From: Phialocephala subalpina
Lineage: Eukaryota > Ascomycota > Leotiomycetes > Helotiales > Mollisiaceae
Assembly (NCBI GenBank): GCA_900073065.1
Contig: FJOG01000007.1
Location: 979,453-1,043,452, forward strand
DNA: 64,000 nucleotides
Reading direction: 5' to 3'
Made by a program: the position numbers and the translations under genes. The notes under the pieces were generated by a model. The model saw only the letters and a program-made list of their open reading frames with translations. It was not told where the DNA came from and did not search any database. Positions 22,692 through 34,596 of this stretch are shown one piece after another (the stretch's first letter is position 1; the number at the start of each line of letters is the position of its first letter).

Positions 22692-23361
22692 ATGGCAGAT
22701 GAAACCACCCGCGAAGTAACCATCGACGAGACGCCCATCTCCCCAGTCCGCCCCTCAAACCACATCCGCCAGAACTCCCTCGAGAAACATCTGCAGCACC
22801 GTCCTGATCCGCAGGAATTGAAGAATCGCCATATCTTACTTGATACTAATGCTGCTCCGTACGTTACCCACCCTCCCTCTGCTTCCTTCATTTCTTTAGG
22901 GCTGTTATTGTGGAAGAGAGATGGTGAGCTGACTGCGGGGTAAACAAAACAGAGCCCTCCAAGCCGCAGCCGCAGAACTCGAGCGTCAGCGTGCTACTGA
23001 TTCCTTGAAGAAAGGACTCGAGAAGAGACCACAGAGAGAGGATCTCGTTGAACGTAAGCTGTTCCTTTCATATGCGGTTCATATTATACATTGAGAGCTT
23101 GTTTACTAACAGCACCCTCTCCTCTCAGGCAACATCCTCCCCTCAACTCACGCCGCCCCAGCCATAGTCGGGCAGCAACGCGAACTAGAGAAACACATGC
23201 GAGCCGATAGTCTGAACGAGAAAATTGCACATAGACCCGACAGAGAGGCGCTTATTAAGGAGGGGATTTTGACGGAGGAGCCGGTTAGTAGTGAGGAAGC
23301 AGATAGGTTGTATGAGGAGAGGATTGAGGATGAGTATGCTAAAAGGGAGGGTGGTGCTTAG
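22692..23361 (+). CDS. RPEL-repeat protein (three RPEL motifs)
   Basis: Exons 22692-22858, 22953-23053, 23129-23361 give about 166 residues made almost entirely of three RPEL motifs: EKHLQHRPDPQELKNRHIL, KKGLEKRPQREDLVERNIL (split across the second junction) and NEKIAHRPDREALIKEGIL. In animals RPEL motifs bind monomeric (G-)actin in MRTF and Phactr proteins; short fungal RPEL proteins exist but their role is little studied, so actin binding here is inference from motif. A Pro-rich lead TIDETPISPVRPSNHIRQ precedes motif 1. The C-terminal tail is acidic. Both introns are phase-consistent. Confidence 0.9.
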
Positions 23362-23647
23362 GTGGTGATGAGGGGTGTATACATGGACGGAAATTTTTCC
23401 TTGGGAGGGAGGATTGATTGTGCTCGGAGGACTCGGACAATGGACATGCATGGGATTGGGATTTGGCAATCGCAAGTGGGAATGAATTGATGATACGATA
23501 CGATACGAACGATACCTAGGAACTCTGCTTTGGAATGGGATAGGCGAAAAATGTCATGAACTCATTGATTTCATTATGTCTTCTACGGTCGCTATTGTGA
23601 TACGAACACCTACAATGCGCCCCATCCAAGCTCCTGATACCCTAATA

Positions 23648-25590
23648 TCATCCAAAGAATAATCTCCTCTGTTTAAGATCTCCTGGCACCCCGGACTTGC
23701 TCGACTTAGCCCTCTTCGTCGCTGGTGTAGGATCCCTCGACCTCGATTCCGAAGTGCTCGTCGAAGTCTCCTGAACAGCATCTCTAATAGTCTGCCTCGA
23801 CAAACACAAATCGATATGCCCATTAAACTCCCTCTCACTTGCCGCCTGAGGCCTTCCACAGATAGGACAATCCCACCACTCCTCTTCTGGGGTAGATTCT
23901 TTCTTGGGATTTGGGACGATTTCCTTGCCGTGATGTTTTCGTTTGTCGATTTCTTGGGAGAGGGTTTCGAGTTCGTTGAGTTCGTCTTCGCGCTCTTGGC
24001 GTTCGGCGTCTTCGAAGAGGAGTTCTTCGGGGATGGTTTCCCATCCGTCGCCTTCTGAGAGGTTGTCTGCTTTTCGTTTCAAGGTTGAGGGGGGAGTGGA
24101 TCCGTCGGAGTCGTTACGGCGGGTCTTGAAGCCGAAGAAGGCCATTGTGTCGGGCTTTTTCATACTTACTAGGTGGGTACATCTCAGACCCATGAGGCGT
24201 AGTCTTAAACCTGGGAACTCCTGTTCTAGTTTAGCCAGCATGGGGACCGAGTATTTGTAAAGATCATCCGCTTGGTAGATGGCTTTTGGTGGAATAACCT
24301 GTCGAGTAAAGACTTCGTATGTATGTAGCTTGACCTTCAAGCACAGTGTCCGGCCTTTGAACTGTGTTCGGAGCATGTCTTTTTCTAGTTCCTCAGCTGT
24401 TGCTCGAAGCTTGTGTCGAAGTTCGACTGGATCTGACATGTCTCCAAATGTGCTCTCGGTACCAACGCTCTTCCGCTCGTACTCCTCAGCTGGCTGCACC
24501 CTGGTCCTTCCTAGTCCGAGGTAACACTGCATAAGAAATGCGAATGCTTTCTCACCAAATAGCTTTGACAGGTACTGCCTATAGGCGTAGATGTCACCAC
24601 AAGTCCTGACACCTATCGCATCCAGTTCTCTCTCAAAAACTCGACCGATGCCATTGACCTTCCTCGTAGGCAGATCTCGCATGAAAGCCATAATCTCATT
24701 CCGGTCATTTGGGAGTCGAAACTGTCCATTCGGTTTATTCTTATTCGAACAGATCTTCGCCAACTTCGCATTCGCCGCAATCCCAGCAGATATCGTGATC
24801 TTAGTCTTCTCATGAACCTCCCTTCTCAGTTGCTCAATCGCCTCCTCGGGACCGATATCATTCGTCTGACAGTATTCCGTGATGTTTAAGTATGCCTCGT
24901 CAATACTCGCGCTCTCGAATCTTGGGTCGTAATCGACGATGATCTCGCGGACTTCTTGTGCCTTTGCTGTGTATTTGTCGAAGTTCAGAGGGATCTGAAT
25001 AAGTTGTGGACAAAGCTTCTTTGCCACGAAACCTGCCATGCCGCTTCTGCAACCAAATTTCCTTGCATGGTAGTTGCATGTTGTGAGAACTCCTTTTCCG
25101 ACCGAGAATGGCACATCCTTTAGCTCTGGACGATCTAGCTCTTCAACTGCGGCGTAGAAGGCGTCGCAGTCGATATGTACAACCCATTGTGAGAGGTCTC
25201 TGGTGAGCTCGAGCTCTGCGATGTAATCGTCTGCCTTCCTTCGATCGGATGCGAGGTCTAATTTCTCAAGTTGTGCCTTCTTAGTGAGGATTCGCTCGAT
25301 TTTCTGGGTCAGGTTCTTGTCTCGATTCTCTTCGTTGTTGAAATACTTTGAGCCCTTGGAGGCATTGTAGATGATCTCGGAGACCTAGGAGATTATTAGC
25401 GTCTGCAAGCGCGTACAAGTGATCGCAGGATTACCTTCTGCTGGTCCACATTGTCCTGTCCCGACTTGGTCAACGATGGTCCCAGTAAGCTATATTTGAG
25501 GGTATTATGTTCCTTGACAAGTTCTTCATCGATGGGCTGATCTGTCGTCATCTCGACTTGCTCGAGGATGTCCGGCTTCTCGTTGGTCAT
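23648..25590 (-). CDS. DNA polymerase kappa (Y-family translesion polymerase)
   Basis: Exons 25590-25435 and 25384-23648 give about 630 residues. The N-terminal clamp region IIYNASKGSKYFNNEE is diagnostic for Pol kappa. The catalytic motif VHIDCDAFYAAVEEL and the second acidic motif ESASIDEAYLNIT carry the metal ligands. The helix-hairpin-helix segment around LPTRKVNGIGRVFERELDAIG and the little-finger region follow. A UBZ/Rad18-like zinc finger (CPICGRPQAASEREFNGHID then LCL) supplies ubiquitin binding, and the C-terminus ends KQRRLFFG, a hydrophobic tail that may serve as a weak PCNA-interacting peptide (not a canonical PIP box). It bypasses bulky lesions in nuclear DNA. Its start is 205 bases from the divergent CHY zinc-finger gene. 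Confidence 0.95.
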
Positions 25591-25795
25591 CTGCAGTTGA
25601 GGATGCAGCCATCTGAGCGGTGCTGGTGATGATTATTCTCTGCGCAAGGTCGATGTTGGGACTTGGAAGACGCGACTTTTCGCCAGCGATGTCATCAAAA
25701 ACACGAAACGCCTCAACACGTGACTATCATGGATTGATTTTGCTTTCGTCCGAACTTTCAGTTCACGAACTTTCTTCTCTTCAAAATCATTCTAG
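25591..25795. promoter_or_regulatory. Short divergent promoter, Pol kappa / CHY protein
   Basis: Only 205 bases separate the two start codons, so 5' leaders and core promoters of both genes must lie within or overlap here. A palindromic CACGTG motif occurs about 25717 in the segment AACACGTGACTATC. Shared regulation is inference from spacing. Confidence 0.5.
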
Positions 25796-26212
25796 ATGGC
25801 ACAGACAATGGGAACCCCAGATCTTATTCCTTCTGATTCCGCAATTCATATTCCTCCAACAATGACAGCCCCCATCAACACACTCGACAAAACTTCAGGA
25901 GTCTACGGCCTTGAAGTCACCTCAAAAACTCAATGCACTCACTGGCACTCGGAGAGAGACATTATCGCTATCAAACACAAATGTTGCGGTCGCTACTATG
26001 CATGTATATCGTGCCATGCAGCCATTGCCGGACACGTCAACCAAGTATGGCCAAAGGATGAACAAGACAATACCAAAGCCGTTCTTTGTGGCAATTGCTA
26101 TCTCGAATTGGCCATCACGGAGTACTTGGGATGTGGAAACACATGCCCATCCTGTCAGGCTGCTTTCAATCCTGGGTGTCGGAATCATTACCATTTGTAT
26201 TTCGAGCGTTGA
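25796..26212 (+). CDS. CHY-type zinc-finger protein
   Basis: Single-exon, 138 residues. The CHY zinc-finger core spans most of the protein: CTHWHSERDIIAIKHKCCG, then YYACISCH, later CGNCYLEL and a closing CGNTCPSC pair followed by C-x-NHYHLYF. The spacing fits the CHY family, whose yeast member Hot13 acts in the mitochondrial intermembrane space on small Tim proteins. Whether this protein does the same is inference; there is no obvious presequence. The start could be the first Met (25796) or the third (25862, before TAPINTLDK). Confidence 0.85.
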   Translation: MAQTMGTPDLIPSDSAIHIPPTMTAPINTLDKTSGVYGLEVTSKTQCTHWHSERDIIAIKHKCCGRYYACISCHAAIAGHVNQVWPKDEQDNTKAVLCGNCYLELAITEYLGCGNTCPSCQAAFNPGCRNHYHLYFER

Positions 26213-27768
26213 GTCGAGGTGGAACTATTGACGTGGAACATTGGCTGGCTTCAAGGAGCTCGAATAGGTTCTACCACGAAATGAGAGCTGGCCGACATGA
26301 ATGTCATTGCCATTCGAATTGAATTCGGCTGCAGCGTACATCACGGTGTACTTTCCTCGTTGTGTCCTGTCTGTCGTCTCTCAAAGCTAATGAGGCCTCC
26401 GCTCCTTCCTCCCTCGCCCATCGTGCCTTCCCAACTCTCCCACGCTACCAATTTCCTCAAACCCCCTTTCTTTTCCCGTTTTCTTTCTCTTCCTTTCTTC
26501 TTCAAGCACTTACAGCCAACTCTATCTAGATTCATCTGAATCGATCTCAATCTCCTTCATGAAGACTGTCAGCACCCGGATTGGCTTCGGCCTACGCTTC
26601 AGGCGAATCGAGCGCCCTCTCTTCTATCCATCAAAGACTAGACACCAAAGCAAATTCCTCACTCACTGCCTCTGGCACCTCGTGACCTCGTCAATATTTC
26701 CTCTCAGTTATCGTCTTATCCTAGGACATCGCCATACCTACTCTACTAGACGTGTCTTGACCCAGACATGCATGATCTCGGTGCGGTGCCGTTGGAGATG
26801 CCTGCGCACTCAACGAGATCTCGTTGTCGTGCCCGAAATGGTGTTAGTATCCATAATTATGATGGGCTGCTGAGACCCTGGGGGCACTCCATCCGGCGTG
26901 AACAAGAGGCACACATGACCGAACGAGGTTGTGAAGTCCTTTCGCCTTGTGTGCATTCCTCTTCAAAATTCGACGAACATTTGCTCATGGAGATTCAGTA
27001 TGATTAATTACTCCGGTTGCCCTTCGTAACGCCCAGCGGCAACAGGAATAAGTCCTTGATCAAGAAAAGCAGCACAGGGTTCCGAAGTTCCGCGGGCAGA
27101 ATCAGCAACTATTGAAACTTGAAGAGCCTTCGAGCGCGGTCACACTTGATCAGGCAAGGATAAAACTGTCTTACAGTACCTGCCTTCCACTTACCTTACA
27201 GCACGAAAAGAAAGAGTCTTCTCTGGAAAATCACTCAATGTATCAAACGAATAACGGGATGACGATATGCCAGGCTTGCGCAAACGTGGAGATCTACAAC
27301 ATTTGGAGCAACAGTCGCAACTGAAATTTCGGCTTCGTCTGGCATTCCTCAGAGCGCCCTCTCATGCCAAACAATGATACGTCCAAAGAGGCCATGACAG
27401 CAGTCTTACAACTTCTGCCCCGCCGGAACTAGACCTGGTGGCAACGGCAATAGAGGTACAATAGTTGTGATGCCTATAGCCAGACTCCGTTGCAAGCAAT
27501 TCAAGGATTTCTGACACATGTTGCGGTGCATGATTCAGTCATACTTCCTATACTCTGCGTAAGAGTGAAAGCTTGCATGGAGCTGGCGCAAAAGCAAATA
27601 CTGTTTACAGTAAGAGTTATCTCGATTTCTGTGAAGGAGGCCAACCTACTTGCCATAAATTCCGGCATATATGATTGGCATCAATGGGTGGTTCGCAACC
27701 TTGGTGCGTGTATTACAAGACTGGAAACAAGGTGCCATATTGGAGTAAACCGCGATGTCGACGATGTA
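26213..27768. other. Gene-poor region with a pyrimidine-rich tract
   Basis: A striking C/T-rich tract at about 26450-26510 resembles fungal core promoters and is followed by a 104-codon frame (26559-26873) with no motif. The frame may be a small gene or the transcript may be non-coding. Nothing else convincing is seen here; the other frames are short and overlapping. Confidence 0.35.
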
Positions 27769-28558
27769 TTAGGTGTTGAGATTGGGAGCGAAGTATCCGT
27801 CGAAGTACCAGGCTGTTTGCCCGTAGGATCCTACAGATGAAGGAGAGGGCGACGGTAGGATCTGTACTTTTGTAGGGGTCGAAAGTGTTACAATACTTGA
27901 GGTGGAGGTAGGCGATGGTTGAATTTCTAAGATTGTAGAGACTTCCGTTGATGAACTCGAGGATGTCCCAGTGCTCAAGGCAGAGGTAGGTGTTGGTTGA
28001 TTGAACAGGATTGTAGATATTGTCAAGCTGGACGGTGAGGAGGTTGTGGGTGGTGTCGACGCAGGACTGGTCTGTGTACTGGCGGAGAGCCCAGGGTTTG
28101 GAACTACTATTAGAGGAGAAGAAGAAAAATTCGAGAAGGTCGAGAGCGCCATGGAACTTGTGTTCGTCGAGTTTGATGTACGAGTGAAGACCCAATGGCC
28201 ATTTCCTCCGCCACAGATCCCTGTTTTACCTCCACTGCATAGAGAGGTACATCGACCATCGGTCGCTAGAACCCCACCATTCCCATTTTGTTGATAGCAT
28301 TACCACATTGACAGTCATCCTTGGTCAACACTGAGTCTCACAGCTCATCGACATGGATGATCAGAGGGACTCACTCCCACGTGTATTCCGTAGCAAAGTA
28401 TGTCCATCCTACGCACATAGAAGCGCATATTTCGGTACTCATAGTCGTTGCTGTCACTAAGCCATTTATGTCGATCCAATGTAGTCGATGTAGCATCCTA
28501 GATAGTTCCATCCTGCATTCGAAGCACTCGATGCCACTGCCACAAAGACAGCCAACAT
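27769..28558 (-). pseudogene. Broken WSC-domain secreted protein gene
   Basis: A signal peptide (MLAVFVAVASSASNA) starts at 28558, followed by WNYLGCYID, the opening of a WSC carbohydrate-binding domain. The rest of the domain is present but in other frames: MSTEICASMCVGWTYFATEY (shift near 28450-28480), DCQCGNAIN after an intron whose phase no longer fits, then CTSLCSGGKTGICGGGNGHW in a third frame after an AAAA run near 28285. A Ser/Thr/Pro-rich stalk of about 125 residues follows, ending at 27769. Intact homologues are cell-wall-associated or secreted proteins. Three separate inconsistencies make a pseudogene more likely than errors. Confidence 0.6.
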
Positions 28559-29981
28559 GGCGCACAAGCTGAGCGTTTGCATTTCTCAGGAGTGGGCTGG
28601 TTGTAGAAAGACTGAATGTTTGAGGTCGTGATCGCTGTAGCTATAGTAAAGTACATATGAAGATGCTTTTGCAAAATTAAATATTGAAATAGCAAAAACG
28701 AGGACCTTGTAAAAACAGTGAGCTTCAATGATCAGTATATGCAGGCTCAACAATTCAGTCGAGTATTCGAGCAATATTTATGCACGTCAACTGCGATTGA
28801 GATATCAACATTCGACTTTCTGGTCACTATCGTTACCGACATTCCCGGTGAAATCCTCATCTAGTCATCCAGATTCTGCCTTGCAAGTAGTTCTTCCTTT
28901 GACTTTAGAAGCTGTCTTACAAGTTCAGATTGCGCCCTTCTGTCTGAGATTAGAGACAAATATGCCGAGATGTATTTCCCTGGAATGCTTCTGGGAAATT
29001 GCTTGGCGTCGCCCAGAGGAGAAGTTTCGTACTGTCTCTCCACCAAATGCGAAGTATGCGCAGTGAGCATCTGAATTCAGAACTTTCGTCTATGAAGGCG
29101 CCGTATTCGCAGGAAAGAGATGAGTACGCAACGTTGCCGGGCCAAAGATATCAGGTGAGACTGAAGATTTCGCGCAGTTTCCCCGCCAAACGCTGAACAC
29201 AAGACATGTACACAGGGTTGCACTGGGGCACCAGCAACCTTGAAATCTTCCGTGAAAATTGACGCAAGAAACATGAAAGAAAGAATTGAGATACTTTTAC
29301 ATTTGAAACGGCGCTCTCTTGGACGTTTGAAGCGAGCCCCTCGACTTTAGTGAATCGGGCAGACCCGACCCGCGACAACCAATTATGGCATACAGAAGTT
29401 TCCATTACTTAAAGGAAGAGTACATCAAAATATGACTGTCTATGTTTCGCCCCAAGAACTTCGAAGTCCTCTGCAAGGCAAAGGAAACAAATGCATGCGT
29501 CACGATATCCAAGCTCCATAGACCTTCTCAGAACACCAGTTCAATATCAACTCTCAGAGCGTGCCAAACAAATCCAGCATAAATAGCACTTGGCATAATA
29601 TGGGAGAGCCTCTATCCATCCTTGAGATCGTGATAAAACACCCTTATTTTCAAGTATGAGGGCCAACGAGCTCACATTTCTGATCAACATCAAGGCAGCC
29701 CGTAATTGCGCTTGGGAATACCTCAGAGTCAGGGAATGGAGACACAAAACCTGGATCAACTTGCAGATACTCATCTCGACTCGACATTAAGGCACGCACG
29801 GTGAGCATAACTAGACACAAAACGTTTCCTCTCGCTTGAATCGATTTCGCCACGTGACCATTTTATATTTCACTTCTTGGAGGTGCAAAATAGCCCAGGA
29901 GCAGCAATACTTAAGAAAGAACAACTTGGATAGGCTGCTTGTATGTCCGCCAGAAAGCAAGAAAAGGTGATCATAAACAGT
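28559..29981. other. Gene-poor region before the assembly gap
   Basis: About 1.4 kb in which all frames are short, overlapping and without motifs. No repeat or RNA gene was recognised. Confidence 0.4.
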
Positions 29982-30593
29982 NNNNNNNNNNNNNNNNNNN
30001 NNNNNNNNNNNNNNNNNNNNNNNNNNNNNNNNNNNNNNNNNNNNNNNNNNNNNNNNNNNNNNNNNNNNNNNNNNNNNNNNNNNNNNNNNNNNNNNNNNNN
30101 NNNNNNNNNNNNNNNNNNNNNNNNNNNNNNNNNNNNNNNNNNNNNNNNNNNNNNNNNNNNNNNNNNNNNNNNNNNNNNNNNNNNNNNNNNNNNNNNNNNN
30201 NNNNNNNNNNNNNNNNNNNNNNNNNNNNNNNNNNNNNNNNNNNNNNNNNNNNNNNNNNNNNNNNNNNNNNNNNNNNNNNNNNNNNNNNNNNNNNNNNNNN
30301 NNNNNNNNNNNNNNNNNNNNNNNNNNNNNNNNNNNNNNNNNNNNNNNNNNNNNNNNNNNNNNNNNNNNNNNNNNNNNNNNNNNNNNNNNNNNNNNNNNNN
30401 NNNNNNNNNNNNNNNNNNNNNNNNNNNNNNNNNNNNNNNNNNNNNNNNNNNNNNNNNNNNNNNNNNNNNNNNNNNNNNNNNNNNNNNNNNNNNNNNNNNN
30501 NNNNNNNNNNNNNNNNNNNNNNNNNNNNNNNNNNNNNNNNNNNNNNNNNNNNNNNNNNNNNNNNNNNNNNNNNNNNNNNNNNNNNNNNNNNNN
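29982..30593. other. Assembly gap (612 N)
   Basis: Unbroken run of N. Long frames reported through it are artefacts. The base sequence resumes 163 bases upstream of the EF-G start, so part of that gene's promoter may be hidden in the gap. Confidence 1.
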
Positions 30594-30756
30594 AGGGTCC
30601 GTTGGTCCGCCGCGGGGAAAAAAAAGGAGGTAGGCGACTTACCTGGACTAACCTAAATGAGCCTAGCACAATGCGGCCGACAAAAAGTTCCCATCGCGAA
30701 AAGTTATTGAAATCGATGATACGACTGTTTCAACCGTGTCAATTGCTTCAACAAGT

Positions 30757-33389
30757 ATGAGGGTGCAACGAGCTGTTCGAGCCGCGGCTCTGACGGAGGC
30801 TCCATTGGGTGCATTCCGGAGTTGCGCATCCAGACCCAGGTTCCTGTGCTTAAATGCATCGAGGCAAGGTCTAACTCTAGGAGCAGTTGGGAGAGGCAGA
30901 GCAGGACAGAGATACTTCTCAGAGACGAGGCTGGCAAGAGCTGGTGCTGCGGAAGCTGTGTATGTATCTGTCACTTTCATACTAAAGTTTCTTTGCCCGT
31001 ATTTGAGCCAATCCCAAAAGTTCAAGCTATACGACTGAAGTGTTTTACGAATGCAATACTAATTAAAATCTCTTGCAGGTTAAAACAAGCTGCTGCAGAC
31101 CCATCGAAGTTGACCCAAGAAGCTATCATCGACAACTTAGACTCGGTAGAGAGAGGGAGACTAGCAAAGTTAAGAAACATTGGTATTGCAGTAGGAACAA
31201 CTCGAGGCAACGTGGAGAAAGCAGGGAGACTGATGCGTTGGTATAGGCACATATCGACAGTGGCAAAACGACAGCTACCGAGCGAGTTCTCTTCTATACC
31301 GGACGAATCAACTCAATCCACGAAGTCAGAGGGAAAGATGCGGTGGGTGCAAAGATGGACTCTATGGAGCTGGAGAGAGAAAAGGGTATCACAATTCAGT
31401 CTGCTGCGACCTTCTGCGACTGGGTGAAGAAGGAGAACGGAAAGGATGAAACATACCATATCAACTTGATTGATACACCTGGGCATATTGATTTTACCAT
31501 TGAGGTCGAGCGAGCGTTGCGAGTTCTGGACGGCGCGGTCATGATTCTCTGTGCAGTCAGTGGAGTGCAGAGTCAAACGATTACAGTCGACAGGCAGATG
31601 CGAAGATACAACATTCCTCGAATCAGTTTCGTTAATAAGATGGATCGAATGGGTGCGAATCCCTTCAAGGCCGTGGAGCAAATCAACCAAAAGCTACGAA
31701 TACCAGCGGCTGCTCTGCAAGTCCCAATCGGTTCTGAAGACAGCTTCAATGGTGTTGTGGATCTTATAAGGATGAAGGCTATCTACAACGATGGTCCGAA
31801 GGGTGAAATTATTCGAGAGACCGACGAGATACCGGAAAACCTTAAGGCATTGGCCGAGGAGAAGAGAGCTGTTCTCATCGAAACCCTGGCCGACGTGGAT
31901 GATGAGATTGCCGAAATCTTCTTAGACGAGAGAACACCAACACCAGAACAAATGAAGGCAGCCATTCGACGGGCTACCATCGGTTTGAAGTTCACGCCAG
32001 TTTTGATGGGAAGTGCTTTGGCGGATAAGTCGGTGCAGCCAATGTTGGACGCAGTGTGCGACTATCTACCAAATCCATCTGAAGTCGAGAATTTGGCTCT
32101 CGACAAGAGGAGGAACGAGGCGCCTGTCAAGCTCGTGTCGTACAACTCGTTGCCCTTTGTGGGATTGGCGTTCAAGCTTGAAGAAAGCAATTACGGGCAA
32201 TTGACCTATATTCGAGTCTACCAAGGTACACTCAAGAAGGGCATGAACGTCTTTAACGCCAGGACAGACAAGAGAGTCAAGATTCCCCGAATCGTGCGAA
32301 TGCACTCCAATGAAATGGAGGATGTACCAGAGATTGGGGCAGGAGAAATCTGCGCTGTGTTTGGTGTAGACTGCGCTTCCGGCGACACTTTCACCGATGG
32401 TGGACTGCCTTATTCCATGTCTTCTATGTTTGTTCCGGATCCCGTTATCTCATTGTCGATCAAGCCGAAGACTACCAAGGATGGAAACAACTTCAGCAAG
32501 GCCATGAACCGCTTCCAACGTGAAGATCCTACCTTTAGAGTGCACGTCGATGCAGAGAGTCAGGAAACTATTATCTCAGGAATGGGAGAATTGCATCTTG
32601 ACATTTACATCGAGCGCATGCGACGTGAGTACAAGGTCGAAGTCGAGACTGGCCAACCTCAAGTCGCATACCGAGAAACCATCACTCAACCAGTCAAGTT
32701 CGATCACACGTTGAAGAAACAGACTGGAGGTGCTGGTGATTACGCCCGAGTTGTTGGATTCATGGAGCCCCTTGAGCTCGGCGAGAATGGATACACACAA
32801 TCGAAGTTTAGAGAAGAGGTCACTGGAGGATCGATCAACGAAAAATATTTGTTCGCTTGCGAAAAGGGTTTCGTCGCATCTTGCGAGAAGGGCCCACTTA
32901 TTGGTCATCCTGTCTTAGGAGCGCTCATGGTCATCAACGATGGTGCTACCCACATGACTGATTCATCCGAAATGGCATTCAAGAATGCGACTCAACAAGC
33001 TTTCCGAAAAGCTTTCAAGGAAGCTAAGCCACAAGTCCTGGAGCCGTTGATGAAGACCACCATCACAGCGCCAAATGAGTTTCAAGGTAACATTGTTGGC
33101 TTGCTCAACAAGAGAAACGCAATTATCAACGATACTGAGATTGGACCTGAGGATTTCACGTTGCAAGCAGACTGTAGCTTGAACGCTATGTTTGGCTTTA
33201 GCTCTCAGCTGCGAGCTGCAACTCAAGGAAAGGGAGAGTTCGGCATGGAGTTCAGTCATTACAGCCCTGCACCAGGTCAATTACAGTAAGTCTACCTCCA
33301 GAAACCCCTCGACATATACTGACACAGGCGACAGAAAAGAACTCGTTGCAAAATACGAGAAGTTCCAAGCGGACAGAAATAAGAAGTAG
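30757..33389 (+). CDS. MEF1: Mitochondrial elongation factor G
   Basis: Exons 30757-30960, 31079-31190, 31247-33285, 33335-33389. It is the translocation GTPase of mitochondrial ribosomes. The N-terminal roughly 70 residues ([20 protein letters not shown], Arg/Ala-rich) are a mitochondrial presequence. The P-loop [19 protein letters not shown] is restored exactly by the second splice; G2/switch region [13 protein letters not shown]3 DTPGHIDF and G4 NKMDRMG follow. Domain II and the EF-G domain IV region ([12 protein letters not shown], later [10 protein letters not shown]) match full-length EF-G. The last tiny exon encodes [17 protein letters not shown]. Length and order are complete. The upstream sequence is cut by the gap at 30593, but the start Met has a good context within the resolved sequence. 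Confidence 0.95.
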
Positions 33390-33991
33390 ACTAGAGCTGC
33401 TCTTCACATATTGTGTTAATAGACAGACTTCTTATTGTAATTTTCGTTTCAGAAGTGCTCTAGAAGCGGCATAGAATTGTATATTGCATGGGCATGGTTG
33501 GGGTGGAAAATTGGAGTCCATGTAGCATACTGTACCATATTCAATTGAGATGATCTCAACTCGGAGCTGGGTCGGTGTCCAGCTTTCAGGAATTACATCC
33601 TTGCTCCAGACACTTACACCTAGTGGTGGTTGTGTTGTGCATATTCTACTTCTAGCATATGCATTGTTCTTATTCATCCGCTTTGATTTGGCACGCGATC
33701 CGACCACGGGAAGGTTTCGGCGGTTCGGCGAGCGCTGCCCTCTACCAGCAATTCTGCCCTCTCTGCCCTAAATCTCAAGCCGGAAGACTTTCGAGGGCAG
33801 AAGAAGGGCATAACAAGAATTCTCTTGCACCCGTTATACCCCTTCACGCTCAGCAATAATCCCAGGCCACCGAACAGACTCTTACCAAATCTCCTCATGT
33901 CTTCCGATCATCTACACAAGTCTCTCATTCAATACCTCCGTACTCTTACATTTTCTGACAAGAAATGAAAACATTTCAAAGCTCTTAACAA
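33390..33991. other. Intergenic region after EF-G
   Basis: EF-G 3' region and ordinary intergenic DNA up to the foldback element. No supported gene. Confidence 0.45.
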
Positions 33992-34241
33992 TCGAGGCGG
34001 TTAAAATTCTTGATCGGGAAACGCGAATTTTGGATTTTGCGATATTACGTAACATAATATCAAAACTATTAATCCGAATACTTTCAAAAGGCAAACAATT
34101 TTAGTTTATATGTAGAAGACTTTAAATACAAACTTATGTTCGATTTTATAAACAACTTATCGAGAAATAACCGATTTAATCGTAAGAAATATCTCGCTTA
34201 ATTATAGCTCGTTTCCCGATCAAGAATTTTAACCGCCTCGA
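33992..34241. mobile_element. 250-bp foldback / MITE-like element with 32-bp terminal inverted repeats
   Basis: The left end (33992-34023, starting TCGAGGCGGTTAAAATTCTT) is the exact reverse complement of the right end (34210-34241). The 186-base interior is AT-rich, has no open frame and encodes nothing, so the element is non-autonomous. No clear target-site duplication is visible at the outer edges (left flank ...TTAACAA, right flank ATCACAA...), so the superfamily is unresolved. It sits between EF-G and the EthD gene. Confidence 0.8.
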
Positions 34242-34596
34242 ATCACAAGGCACAAGTGGAGCCGCATTGGCCAAGGCCCGAAGCTAGCCTCGACCGTCGT
34301 GGCCCTTAAAGAGGAAAAGGTAAAGGCTCGTTCGGTCGCTAACGCCGACTCCTAAAGTCCGATTCGTTGACGTGGTGATCCTAAAGGTACCCCGCAATGG
34401 ATGAGAGGAAGCTGTCAAGGTATAAAGTCTTCGGACCTTTCGAAGCTTCCTTTTCACTCAATATTGAGAGAAATCATACCAATTGATCAATTGGAAGTTA
34501 TCCCAAAAGGTGAGTTCTACCCCACTCTACGCAGAATCGCCCCGCTAATGAACCTCTGCAGACACAAACCCGTTCCAACCCCACCTACAAACCAAA
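34242..34596. other. Upstream region of the EthD gene
   Basis: GC-richer leader upstream of the EthD start. A frame entering from 34401 reads through the upstream sequence by chance and is not part of the protein. Nothing else seen. Confidence 0.5.

Noticed and set aside
29939..30760. Long open frames on both strands across the N run
   Set aside because: They exist only because N codons are read as X; there is no sequence support.
34401..34596. Upstream half of the 186-codon frame leading into the EthD gene
   Set aside because: The EthD start motif and the GT-AG intron lie in a different reading arrangement; the upstream frame is open by chance.
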